Source of the DNA: Pseudoalteromonas ulvae UL12
GTDB lineage: Bacteria; Pseudomonadota; Gammaproteobacteria; Enterobacterales; Alteromonadaceae
NCBI RefSeq assembly: GCF_014925405.1
Contig: NZ_AQHJ01000023.1
Coordinates: 700,815 to 764,814 of the forward strand
DNA length: 64,000 nucleotides
Direction: 5' to 3'
Shown here: positions 1-8,301 of the stretch, piece by piece
How positions within the stretch are numbered: position 1 is the first letter of the stretch
Layout of the letters: each line of letters opens with the position of its first letter
Made by a program: the position numbers and the translations under genes
Notes under the pieces: generated by a model
What the model saw: only the letters and a program-made list of their open reading frames with translations
Databases searched by the model: none
What the model was told of the DNA's origin: nothing

Positions 1-1122
1 AACCGCCCCTACTAAGGTTTGGGTCGTTGAAATAGGTAAGCCCGTTCCTGATGCAATTACTACCGTTGATGCAGCGGCTAATTCAGCAGCGAAACCACGG
101 CTTGGGGTTAGGTGAGTGATTCCTTCACCAATGGTTTTAATTACTTTTTTGCCCAAAATCGCCAAACCAGCGACAATACCAAATCCACCCAGTGGTAAAA
201 TCCACCAAACTAATTCAGATTTTTTAACAATTTCACCATCATGCTGCACTATGCTTACAACTGCAGCTAATGGACCGATTGCATTGGCCACATCATTCGA
301 GCCATGAGCAAATGCCATACAACAAGCTGTCAACACCATTAGAACCGCAAATACACGCTCAACATTTGTAAACTGCATTTCGCGATCGGCTTCTGGGTCC
401 ATTTTTAAACGTTTTATCACAACTGCACCGATAATACCGACAATCACAGCAATCGCAATTGACAGTAAATACCCTTCAGTTGCACCTAAATTAATACCAA
501 TGTGCTTTAAGCCTTTTTTGATTGTCACTAGTGACATCACAAAACCAGCTAAGCCCATATAGATGGGTACATAACGTTTGGCATTTTTCAGCGGAGATTC
601 AGTATCAAAGATAAGCTTTTGAGCACTCATGAAAATCAAATAAGCAATAAAACCAGAAATAGCAGGCGTCACAACCCAACTGCCCACAATTCCTAACACT
701 TTACCCCATTGAACTGCTTCTGAGCCAACAGCTACAACGGCAAAACCAATAATGGCACCGATAATAGAGTGTGTAGTAGAAACTGGCCAGCCCAGCACTG
801 AAGCCACTAATAACCATGTCCCAGCCGCTAGCAGCGCTGAAATCATACCGAGTACGAGTAGCTCAGGAATTTCGACAAACATTCCAGAGTCAATGATACC
901 TTTACGGATCGTTGATGTAACTTCACCACCGGCGAGATAAGCACCCGCAAATTCAAAGACCATAGCAATTAAGATTGCTTGTTTAATCGTAAGTGCTTTT
1001 GAGCCGACTGACGTGCCCATCGCATTTGCAACATCATTCGCGCCAATACCATAAGCCATGATAAAGCCAACAATTGCGGCGATAATGACTAATGTAGTGC
1101 CGTAGGATGCAATGATATCCAT
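1..1122 (-). CDS. pitA: Inorganic phosphate transporter, Pit family (3' end outside window)
   Basis: Low-affinity phosphate permease of the inner membrane. The minus-strand reading frame opens at ATG 1122 and stays open for 374 codons to the window edge, so the C-terminus is missing. It is almost entirely hydrophobic. It carries the two duplicated Pit signatures, GANDVANAMGTSVGS near residue 27 and GSNDVANAIGPLAA near residue 273, and each half also has a PxSTT(H/Q) motif (PVSTTHS, PISTTQT). It lies 38 bp downstream of a DUF47 PhoU-like gene in the same direction, an arrangement common for Pit transporters, so the two are probably co-transcribed. Family assignment is firm. The symbol is by family only. 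Confidence 0.93.
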   Translation of the reverse strand, partial: MDIIASYGTTLVIIAAIVGFIMAYGIGANDVANAMGTSVGSKALTIKQAILIAMVFEFAGAYLAGGEVTSTIRKGIIDSGMFVEIPELLVLGMISALLAAGTWLLVASVLGWPVSTTHSIIGAIIGFAVVAVGSEAVQWGKVLGIVGSWVVTPAISGFIAYLIFMSAQKLIFDTESPLKNAKRYVPIYMGLAGFVMSLVTIKKGLKHIGINLGATEGYLLSIAIAVIVGIIGAVVIKRLKMDPEADREMQFTNVERVFAVLMVLTACCMAFAHGSNDVANAIGPLAAVVSIVQHDGEIVKKSELVWWILPLGGFGIVAGLAILGKKVIKTIGEGITHLTPSRGFAAELAAASTVVIASGTGLPISTTQTLVGAV

Positions 1123-1160
1123 TGGAAAACCTTTTTTTGCTTTAATTTAAACGAATTGGA

Positions 1161-1838
1161 TTAACGCGCTAACATAAGTTCTAAACGAGAACCCACACGT
1201 TCTGCAATATCAGCTAACTCACCGACCCATTCGATGATTTTGTATAAAAACATCACATCGATTGGATTAAGTTCAGCTTCAATTTGACGAAGTTTACGGC
1301 GCAAATTAATTTGCATATCATCCGTATCTTGTTCAATCGCATCTAACTCAACCAACATTTTTTCAACCAGTTTCACTTCACGGCCACGGAAGCCCGTTTC
1401 CAATAACTCGTCTAATTCGTTGATCGCATTAGAAGCTTGCTTGGTTGCATCGACACAACGCTTAAGATATGCAATAAAATCCGTTTGAATTTCTTTAGGG
1501 ATATCCATTTCACGGCCAACAACTCGGCCTGCGATATCTTTTGCTTTATTTGCTATTTTATCTTGTTGAGTCACTAATTCTAATAAATCAGTACGCGCAA
1601 CAGGTAAAAATAAACCATGTGGGAGTTGCAAACGAATATCGCGCTTCATCGCATCAGCTTCACGTTCAAGTGTTCTAATTTGAAGGCGGATTTCTTCTGC
1701 TTGAGTCCACTCTTTGTTAAAAACATGCTCAAAAAAATCAACCAAAATCGCACTTGCTTGATGAACTTTTTTGATATGCTCTTCCATTGGTTGTATAGGT
1801 GATTTTGCAAATACACCTAAAAAAGCATTACCAGACAT
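1161..1838 (-). CDS. DUF47 / TIGR00153 PhoU-like phosphate transport regulator
   Basis: A 225-residue all-helical protein of the DUF47 family (PhoU-like fold, YkaA-type), usually encoded next to Pit transporters and thought to modulate phosphate uptake. The sequence shows long amphipathic helices rich in Glu, Arg and Leu, with repeated acidic E/D-rich stretches like the PhoU metal-binding faces. There is no signal peptide or membrane segment, so it should be cytoplasmic. It is followed 38 bp later by the pit gene and preceded by a 165-bp gap holding a large imperfect inverted repeat. Its molecular role is inferred from family and context. Confidence 0.9.
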   Translation of the reverse strand: MSGNAFLGVFAKSPIQPMEEHIKKVHQASAILVDFFEHVFNKEWTQAEEIRLQIRTLEREADAMKRDIRLQLPHGLFLPVARTDLLELVTQQDKIANKAKDIAGRVVGREMDIPKEIQTDFIAYLKRCVDATKQASNAINELDELLETGFRGREVKLVEKMLVELDAIEQDTDDMQINLRRKLRQIEAELNPIDVMFLYKIIEWVGELADIAERVGSRLELMLAR

Positions 1839-1862
1839 AACTTACCCTTAAGTAACTAGTAG

Positions 1863-1964
1863 TTTCGCAGCGCTGAATTTTACAGTATTACTGCTGATTG
1901 TGAACGACTTTTCTTATCGTTTAAAACCAAACTCAGTATTGTAAAATTCAAAAACGCTGCGAAA
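1863..1964. repeat. Large imperfect inverted repeat between phoU and the DUF47 gene
   Basis: The outer arms TTTCGCAGCG (1863-1872) and CGCTGCGAAA (1955-1964) are perfect complements. Just inside them TGAATTTTACA (1874-1884) pairs with TGTAAAATTCA (1940-1950), offset by a few unpaired bases. The central loop is about 55 bases. The transcript could fold into one long stem. It may be an mRNA processing or attenuation structure within the Pho cluster, or a relic of a miniature inverted-repeat element. No second full copy was noticed in this window. Confidence 0.5.
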
Positions 1965-2003
1965 TATAAACAATCGTATTTTTAAATTATATTTATTAAA
2001 GAC

Positions 2004-2711
2004 TTAGCTCATTAAGTCTCGTTCAATATCATCTTGAGATACATGACGAATATCTTTGCCTTTTACGAAATATATAACGTATTCCGCTATATTCTGGCAG
2101 CGATCTCCTATTCTTTCCAATGAACGCACAGACCAAACAAGGTTCATAACCTTAGGAATCGAACGAGGATCTTCCATCATATAGGTCATAATTTGACGAG
2201 TCAGAGCTTCATACTCACGATCAACCTTGGCATCTTCTTTATGCACTGCAAAGGCAGCATTGACATCCATACGTGCAAACGCATCAAGCACATCGTGTAG
2301 CATTTTAGATACTTGACGACCCATGTTATCAATATTAACCAGCAAATCTTGCTGCTCATTATTAAATGAATCGAGTGCCACTTTTGCAATACGACGCGCT
2401 TCATCGCCAATACGTTCCAAATCTGCAATTGTTTTGGCAATAGCGACAACAAGTCGCAAATCGCTCGCCGCCGGCTGACGCTTAGCAATGATGCGGGTAC
2501 ATTCTTCATCAATACTCACTTCCATGGCATTGACTTTAAAATCCCCTTCTTGCACTTTTCGCGCTAAATCAGCGTCATTATTGAGCACAGCATCCAGTGC
2601 TGAATTCAATTGCTGCTCAACAAGGCCACCCATGCTTAATACATGATTACGGACATTTTCGAGTTCTTGGTTAAAGTTCCCCGAAATGTGTTTATGAATA
2701 TTATGTTCCAT
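2004..2711 (-). CDS. phoU: Phosphate signalling protein PhoU
   Basis: Negative regulator that links the PstSCAB transporter to the PhoR/PhoB two-component system and dampens phosphate uptake. The 235-residue length is normal for the family. Two PhoU repeats are visible, each with an acidic, metal-binding type motif ([15 protein letters not shown] and [10 protein letters not shown] in the first half, [15 protein letters not shown] and [14 protein letters not shown] in the second). It lies 56 bp downstream of pstB, the last gene of a pstC-pstA-pstB-phoU run, as in most proteobacteria. Cytoplasmic; no signal peptide. Confidence 0.96.
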   Translation of the reverse strand: MEHNIHKHISGNFNQELENVRNHVLSMGGLVEQQLNSALDAVLNNDADLARKVQEGDFKVNAMEVSIDEECTRIIAKRQPAASDLRLVVAIAKTIADLERIGDEARRIAKVALDSFNNEQQDLLVNIDNMGRQVSKMLHDVLDAFARMDVNAAFAVHKEDAKVDREYEALTRQIMTYMMEDPRSIPKVMNLVWSVRSLERIGDRCQNIAEYVIYFVKGKDIRHVSQDDIERDLMS

Positions 2712-2767
2712 TAAAATTTCTCACTTAATTCTGTTTTACCAACACTGCCGACCTTGCAAGCGGCACA

Positions 2768-3595
2768 CTAACCGTAGCGACCTGTTATGTAATCTTCAGT
2801 CTTTTTCTTTGATGGCGTGGTAAATAACGTATTCGTGTCCGCGTACTCAATGAGTTCGCCCATATACATAAATGCAGTTTGATCAGATACACGTGCCGCC
2901 TGTTGCATGTTATGAGTAACAATTACGACAGTATATTTATCTTTCAAATCATTAATTAATTCTTCAATAACTAATGTTGAAATTGGATCAAGTGCCGATG
3001 TAGGCTCATCCAGTAACAATACTTCTGGTTCAATCGCTATCGAACGCGCGATCACCAAACGTTGCTGCTGACCACCAGACAGACCAAAAGCACTATCATG
3101 CAAACGATCTTTAACTTCATCCCAAATTGCTGCGCCACGTAAAGAACGTTCAACCACTTCATCTAATTGACGTTTATCTTTGATACCTTGTAAGCGTAAC
3201 CCATAAACCACATTTTCATAAATTGATTTTGGAAATGGATTAGGACGCTGAAACACCATACCTACATTACGACGAAGTGCTGCGACATCAACTCGCTTGT
3301 CATAGATATTTTCATTATGCAGCAAAATCTCACCTTCAATACGACATGAATCAACTAAATCATTCATGCGATTGATACAACGCAGCAGCGTTGATTTACC
3401 ACAACCAGAAGGCCCGATAAACGCAGTGACTTGCCCTTTTGGTATTTTCATTGAAACATTACTAAGCGCTTGTTTTTCTGCATAAAACAAATCTAAATTT
3501 TTAATTTCTAAAGCCGTCTGCTCTGGAGATAGGTTTTCCAGATCTAATTTCAAGTTGGTTGCAGATTGACTGACTTGTGGTGCTACTGTAATCAT
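2768..3595 (-). CDS. pstB: Phosphate ABC transporter ATP-binding protein PstB
   Basis: ATPase subunit that powers high-affinity phosphate import. The 275-residue protein has Walker [10 protein letters not shown] near residue 62, the ABC signature LSGGQQQR, Walker [13 protein letters not shown] and the switch histidine in IVTHNMQQA. The family-typical PNPFPKS and 'SALDPIST' segments are present. The N-terminal ~28 residues before the ABC core are variable. It sits between pstA and phoU with short gaps and is presumably in the same mRNA, under the Pho box in front of pstC. Confidence 0.97.
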   Translation of the reverse strand: MITVAPQVSQSATNLKLDLENLSPEQTALEIKNLDLFYAEKQALSNVSMKIPKGQVTAFIGPSGCGKSTLLRCINRMNDLVDSCRIEGEILLHNENIYDKRVDVAALRRNVGMVFQRPNPFPKSIYENVVYGLRLQGIKDKRQLDEVVERSLRGAAIWDEVKDRLHDSAFGLSGGQQQRLVIARSIAIEPEVLLLDEPTSALDPISTLVIEELINDLKDKYTVVIVTHNMQQAARVSDQTAFMYMGELIEYADTNTLFTTPSKKKTEDYITGRYG

Positions 3596-3627
3596 TAAAA
3601 GTTACCTATTTAAAATTTGATACTGGA

Positions 3628-5274
3628 TTAGTGCTCTAAAGCTCTAAACTTTTCACGTAAGTGGTTACGAATGCCGATAGCCGTGATATTCAATGCAATG
3701 ATCACTGACACCAATAAAAACGCAGTCGCATAAACAAGTGGACGCGCCGCTTCCACGTTTGGACTTTGGAAACCAACATCATAGATATGGAACCCCAAGT
3801 GCATAAATTTACGGTCAACATGAATAAATGGGAAATTCATATCAACTGGCAGAGTCGGAGCCATTTTCACTACCCCAACTAACATTAACGGTGCAACTTC
3901 ACCCGCAGCTCGCGCAACCGCCAATATCAAACCCGTCATAATTGCAGGGCTTGCCATAGGAACAATAATACGCCATAACGTTTCAGCTTGAGTAGCACCG
4001 AGTGCTAACGAACCATGACGGACTGAACTAGGAATACGCGATAACCCTTCTTCTGTAGATACGATAACCACAGGTAAGGTTAAAATTGCGAGCGTCAGTG
4101 CTGACCAAATAACACCTGGCGTACCAAAGGTTGGACCCGGTAATGCTTCAGGATAAAATAATTGATCAATGCTGCCACCAAGCATATATACAAAGAAACC
4201 TAGACCAAATACACCGTAAACAATAGAAGGTACACCAGCAAGATTGATAACTGCGATTCGAATCATTTTTGTAACCGCATTTTTAGCTGCATATTCATGA
4301 AGATAAATAGCTGCTACCACACCAAATGGCGTCACAATAACAGCCATCAGCATGACCATAAACACGGTACCAAAGATTGCCGGGAATACCCCACCTTCGG
4401 TGTTGGCTTCACGAGGATCGTCAGCAACAAACTTGCCTAACTGGACAAAGTAATGACCCAGTTTTGCAATAAAGCTCATATCGTTTGCAAACGTAACATC
4501 AAGTACTTGATACAGCGGTAATGTTACAAGCTCATCACGCATGTCACGTACAATCACCTGATCACGCTTGGCTTGATCTCGAAGCGCAAACAACTCTTTT
4601 TCAAGCACCGCATATTCTTGCTTCAACGTTTCACGCTGTTGCTTGAATTCGGCTTTACGTTCAGCAGTTAACTCATCTTTAAGCTCTAACGCTCGTTCTT
4701 TAAGACGAATACGTTCAAGCTCATAGTTTATATGACCAATGGGCCCATTTTGTAAATCAAGGGCTTCATCATTTAAATCAACTGCACGCTCAACTAATTC
4801 ATCAAGCTTAGCAAGTTTATCCTCAGTGACTGACTGGCCATTTTCAACAACGGATTCAACGTAACCATAAAAATTACCATTTTTACTTCGTTCAAACATC
4901 GCCAATCCTTTCGGAGTACTTTGTTTGACGATATCTGTCGATAATAACCAACGAAAATCTAAATCAACATGTTCACGGTTACCTGTTTTAATCAACACGC
5001 GCTCAATGGTTTCTTCTTGATGACCTTTGAGGTCAATTCCCGCCTCAAGCAACCGAGACGTCGGCACTTGCTCGCGGTCATAAATCTCACCAATCACACG
5101 TACATTGCCCGTCGCAGCTTCCAGATCAAACTGATAAATAGCTGAAGGCCAAAAGAAACTTAATCCACGCCACGCAATTAGCGCTAATAGGCCCAGTACA
5201 GAAATCAAACTAATACTAACTGCACCACCTGTCATCCAGATCCATGGAGAACCTGACTTAAACCATAACTTCAT
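3628..5274 (-). CDS. pstA: Phosphate ABC transporter permease PstA (long form)
   Basis: Inner-membrane permease subunit of the Pst phosphate importer. At 548 residues it is nearly twice the length of classical PstA (about 290). After a first membrane segment (about residues 15-40) there is a roughly 245-residue hydrophilic region, predicted periplasmic. That region includes a charged coiled-coil stretch near residues 150-245 rich in Glu, Lys and Arg. The conserved permease core follows (about 295-540), with the EAA-type loop GSLALGATQAETLWRIIVPMA. Long PstA proteins occur in marine gammaproteobacteria. The insert's role is unknown; it may contact PstS or the long PstC. It lies 15 bp downstream of pstC. 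Confidence 0.94.
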   Translation of the reverse strand: MKLWFKSGSPWIWMTGGAVSISLISVLGLLALIAWRGLSFFWPSAIYQFDLEAATGNVRVIGEIYDREQVPTSRLLEAGIDLKGHQEETIERVLIKTGNREHVDLDFRWLLSTDIVKQSTPKGLAMFERSKNGNFYGYVESVVENGQSVTEDKLAKLDELVERAVDLNDEALDLQNGPIGHINYELERIRLKERALELKDELTAERKAEFKQQRETLKQEYAVLEKELFALRDQAKRDQVIVRDMRDELVTLPLYQVLDVTFANDMSFIAKLGHYFVQLGKFVADDPREANTEGGVFPAIFGTVFMVMLMAVIVTPFGVVAAIYLHEYAAKNAVTKMIRIAVINLAGVPSIVYGVFGLGFFVYMLGGSIDQLFYPEALPGPTFGTPGVIWSALTLAILTLPVVIVSTEEGLSRIPSSVRHGSLALGATQAETLWRIIVPMASPAIMTGLILAVARAAGEVAPLMLVGVVKMAPTLPVDMNFPFIHVDRKFMHLGFHIYDVGFQSPNVEAARPLVYATAFLLVSVIIALNITAIGIRNHLREKFRALEH

Positions 5275-5289
5275 CTGTCATGCCTCCAA

Positions 5290-7524
5290 TTAAAGTGAAC
5301 TATATTTTTCACGCAACTGCTGACGAACAAACTCAGCAATCGTGTTAAAGACAAAAGTAAAAATAAACAAAACAAATGCAGCCAAGAACAAGATACGATA
5401 GTGCGTACTTCCCACTTCTGACTCAGGCATTTCTACCGCGATATTCGCTGCAAGCGTTCGCATTCCTTGGAAAATACTCCAATCCATAATCGGTGTATTA
5501 CCAGTTGCCATCAATACAATCATGGTCTCGCCAACTGCACGGCCAAGTCCCATCATGACGGCCGAAAAGATGCCTGGGCTTGCTGTTAGCAACACAACAC
5601 GAACCAATGTTTGCCACTGCGTCGCACCTAATGCCAAAGAACCATTTGATAAATGCTTTGGTACACTGAAAACCGCATCTTCTGCTATTGAGAAAATAGT
5701 TGGAATAACCGCAAATCCCATTGCAATCCCGACTACTAGCGCATTTCGTTGATCGAACGTAAGACCTAATTCATTTGTTAAGAATTTACGAACATTACCA
5801 CCAAAGAACCATAATTCAATCGTAGGACTGACCGCAAATGACAAAAATCCAACCAAGAGTACGATAGGGATCAATAACACAGCATGTGAGCCTTCCGGCA
5901 CAAAGTGACGAATCTTCTCAGGGAGTTTTGTCCATAAAAATGCGGTTAACAACATACTCAGAGGTAATCCAATCAACAGCACAATAATGGCGGGTAAATG
6001 CTCTTCAAAAATAGGTGCCAGCCATAATCCAGCCAAGAATCCGAGGATAACCGTTGGCAGCGCCTCCATAATTTCAACTGTAGGCTTGACCACTTTTCGC
6101 AGCTCTGGCGACATAAAGTAAGCTGTATAAATGGCTGCAGACAGTGCAATTGGCACCGCAAATAACATGGCATACAAAGCCGCTTTTAAGGTACCAAATG
6201 AAATTGGCACTAAAGAAAACTTAGATTCAAAGTCATCACTGGCTGATGTTGATTGCCAAATATAAGCAGGTTCAGGATACCCTTCATACCAGACTTCTTG
6301 CCATAACGATGACCAAGTCACTTCCGGATGCTCATTGGTGATTTCAATCACACTTACCGTTTTATCTGATACTAAAATAGCTGCATTAGAACGAGGAGCC
6401 ATCGAGTACTGATTAATCTTGCCTGATGCAACATTGCCTTGCCATAAAGTGGCTTGGCTTGTGGTGTAGTACACACCTAAATCACCGCTTTTATTTACGG
6501 TAAAAAAGCTGCGACGGAAGTATTCAGGATACACACCCACAATCTGCTTATCTTGCGTATAAAACGTGCGGATTTTTTTAAATTCGCGACCTTGATCTGA
6601 ATTAACTTCAAACCACTGTGACACTTCACCGTTATCATTGGCCAACATCAATGAATTTGCACCCGCTAATAGAGATGATGTCACTAAATTTGCGTTTTCA
6701 GCATTTGCAGCAAGGACCTGAATTAATTCAACCTCTTCAGGATCTCGGGTATTAAAAATATACATTTGATTCGCTGAACGTACAAACGCACGCGTGTTAT
6801 CAGGTGATAACAATAGCTCGTCCACACGCCCTTCAATATCTAACTCGCTGTAGCTAGGTACCCACTCAATTTCATCGGTCATGAAGTTTTCTTCAGCAAC
6901 AAAGCTTGCGAAAACAACACGGCGATCATCGGTCAATGCTAATGCCGCTACACTTTCTTCTGCGCGACTAAACGCAAACAATTTAATGCCTTGAGATTGC
7001 TCATCAACCAAAAATTGGGTGTTGCCTAATGGGTAACGAATCTCTGGTGTGATCACTCGTTTATTACCAGGGAACGTCACATTAAATGCTGGTTTCAAGA
7101 TGGCAATATGGCCATCGGCATAACCATACGCATACAACCCTAAATGTGGAGCCGATTTTGCAAAACTGATTGGAGTCTTACTTGTATCGACAGGTAGGCT
7201 ACTCAACTTTTTGCCTAACGCCTCACCTTTGGCCTGATAAAACGACACTTCGCCGGAATTCATCAGTACATAAGCGATTTCAGTTTGCTCTTCCATACCA
7301 AGCGCCGCCACTTTACCTTGTTCTTCTAAGGTAAACTCACCACGTTTGTGTACTTCAGCCGATTCAAAAATAGGTTGTACGACATACAGGAGGTAAAAAA
7401 AGATCATCAATAAAGCAACCAGCACCATCACACCACCGGCCGAAATACTCAGTTGTGCGAGCTTGTCCTTTATCAGACGGCTTCGATCCGTATGAAAGCT
7501 GGATTTTGTCGGATTTGAAGTCAT
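5290..7524 (-). CDS. pstC: Phosphate ABC transporter permease PstC (long form)
   Basis: Partner permease of PstA. I choose ATG 7524, which begins MTSNPTKSS, because GAAGGA lies 7 bp upstream of it; an in-frame ATG at 7542 lacks such a site. The 744-residue product is more than twice the usual PstC length (about 320). A first membrane helix (about residues 30-50) is followed by about 370 residues, predicted periplasmic and rich in beta-strand patterns resembling a propeller (LSPDNTRAFVRS, LALTDDRRVVFAS). The permease core then follows, with an EAA-type loop GSLALGATQWQTLVRVV. It is the first gene of the operon behind a Pho box, and no pstS is adjacent. Confidence 0.94.
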   Translation of the reverse strand: MTSNPTKSSFHTDRSRLIKDKLAQLSISAGGVMVLVALLMIFFYLLYVVQPIFESAEVHKRGEFTLEEQGKVAALGMEEQTEIAYVLMNSGEVSFYQAKGEALGKKLSSLPVDTSKTPISFAKSAPHLGLYAYGYADGHIAILKPAFNVTFPGNKRVITPEIRYPLGNTQFLVDEQSQGIKLFAFSRAEESVAALALTDDRRVVFASFVAEENFMTDEIEWVPSYSELDIEGRVDELLLSPDNTRAFVRSANQMYIFNTRDPEEVELIQVLAANAENANLVTSSLLAGANSLMLANDNGEVSQWFEVNSDQGREFKKIRTFYTQDKQIVGVYPEYFRRSFFTVNKSGDLGVYYTTSQATLWQGNVASGKINQYSMAPRSNAAILVSDKTVSVIEITNEHPEVTWSSLWQEVWYEGYPEPAYIWQSTSASDDFESKFSLVPISFGTLKAALYAMLFAVPIALSAAIYTAYFMSPELRKVVKPTVEIMEALPTVILGFLAGLWLAPIFEEHLPAIIVLLIGLPLSMLLTAFLWTKLPEKIRHFVPEGSHAVLLIPIVLLVGFLSFAVSPTIELWFFGGNVRKFLTNELGLTFDQRNALVVGIAMGFAVIPTIFSIAEDAVFSVPKHLSNGSLALGATQWQTLVRVVLLTASPGIFSAVMMGLGRAVGETMIVLMATGNTPIMDWSIFQGMRTLAANIAVEMPESEVGSTHYRILFLAAFVLFIFTFVFNTIAEFVRQQLREKYSSL

Positions 7525-7611
7525 CAAAATATCCTTCAGCATTAAAATTGCTGTGCATTATATTTCGTCAAGATGACAGTAATGTTACACCGAATATAAA
7601 ATATTGCGATT

Positions 7612-7631
7612 TAATGACATTTATGTGACAA
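7612..7631 (-). promoter_or_regulatory. Pho box upstream of pstC
   Basis: On the minus strand this reads TTGTCACATAAATGTCATTA. Two TGTCA half-sites are separated by exactly 11 bp start to start, which matches the PhoB-binding direct repeat (consensus CTGTCATA/T repeats). It ends about 88 bp before the chosen pstC start. An AT-rich stretch (ATATTTTATATT) beyond it could serve as the -10 region. This predicts PhoB activation of pstC-pstA-pstB-phoU under phosphate starvation. Confidence 0.85.
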
Positions 7632-7740
7632 CAAATTCCCCAATTAAAGTCCCTAAGGGTTGGACAAAATATAGGTTCGTGTTAATACTGTATTGGATAA
7701 ATAACAACAATCTTTCCAACTTTCTTACAGAGTATATTTT

Positions 7741-8247
7741 ATGAAGCAGTTAGTATTAACCTTGATTGGCGAGGATAAACCAGGCTTAGTCGAACAACTC
7801 TCAGCCATTGTTTTACAGCACAACGGTAATTGGCTAGCCAGTAATTTAAGCCATTTATGCGGTCACTTTGCAGGTATTTTACAAGTAGAAGTCCCTGAAA
7901 CTCACCTCGAAGCATTGCAAAATGCGCTTGACTCGTTTGCCTGCCTTGATATCCAAATTGAAGTAGGTGAGCACACTGAACTAAACGTGCCGCATCACCT
8001 TAACTTTGTGATTACAGCCAACGATCGCCCCGGCATTGTCCAAGAATTATCAAGTATAATTCGTCACAAAGGAGCAAGCATCGTCCACTTTACGTCTAAA
8101 CAGCAAAGTGCCCCGAACTGGGGAGTGCCATTATTCAATGCTGTTGCCACCGTTGAATTGCCTAAGGGCTTAGATAAAAATGAAGTCATTTTAGCGCTTG
8201 AGTCACTCACTTCTGATGTGATGGTTGACGTCGAAACTGAAGTTTAA
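7741..8247 (+). CDS. ACT-domain protein, GcvR-like
   Basis: A 168-residue cytoplasmic protein made of two ACT domains. The first is about residues 3-75 (TLIGEDKPGLVEQLS), the second about 86-165 (ITANDRPGIVQELSSII), each with the glycine/proline turn typical of small-molecule-binding ACT folds. This matches the architecture and length of GcvR, the accessory repressor of the glycine-cleavage operon that acts with GcvA. The gene is monocistronic, divergent from pstC and closed by a shared terminator with panP. Family assignment is good. Whether it actually controls glycine cleavage here is inferred. Confidence 0.8.
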   Translation: MKQLVLTLIGEDKPGLVEQLSAIVLQHNGNWLASNLSHLCGHFAGILQVEVPETHLEALQNALDSFACLDIQIEVGEHTELNVPHHLNFVITANDRPGIVQELSSIIRHKGASIVHFTSKQQSAPNWGVPLFNAVATVELPKGLDKNEVILALESLTSDVMVDVETEV

Positions 8248-8261
8248 TTTAACAAATAAAT

Positions 8262-8301
8262 CGTAAAAAAAAGAGCCGCGGCTCTTTTTTTTGTTTTACG
8301 A
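8262..8301. terminator. Bidirectional terminator between the gcvR-like gene and panP
   Basis: The perfect palindrome AAGAGCCGCGGCTCTT (8271-8286) is flanked by A-runs on the left and T-runs on the right, giving a rho-independent terminator in both directions. Outer CGTAAAA and TTTTACG extend the symmetry. The two genes converge on it. Confidence 0.9.
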
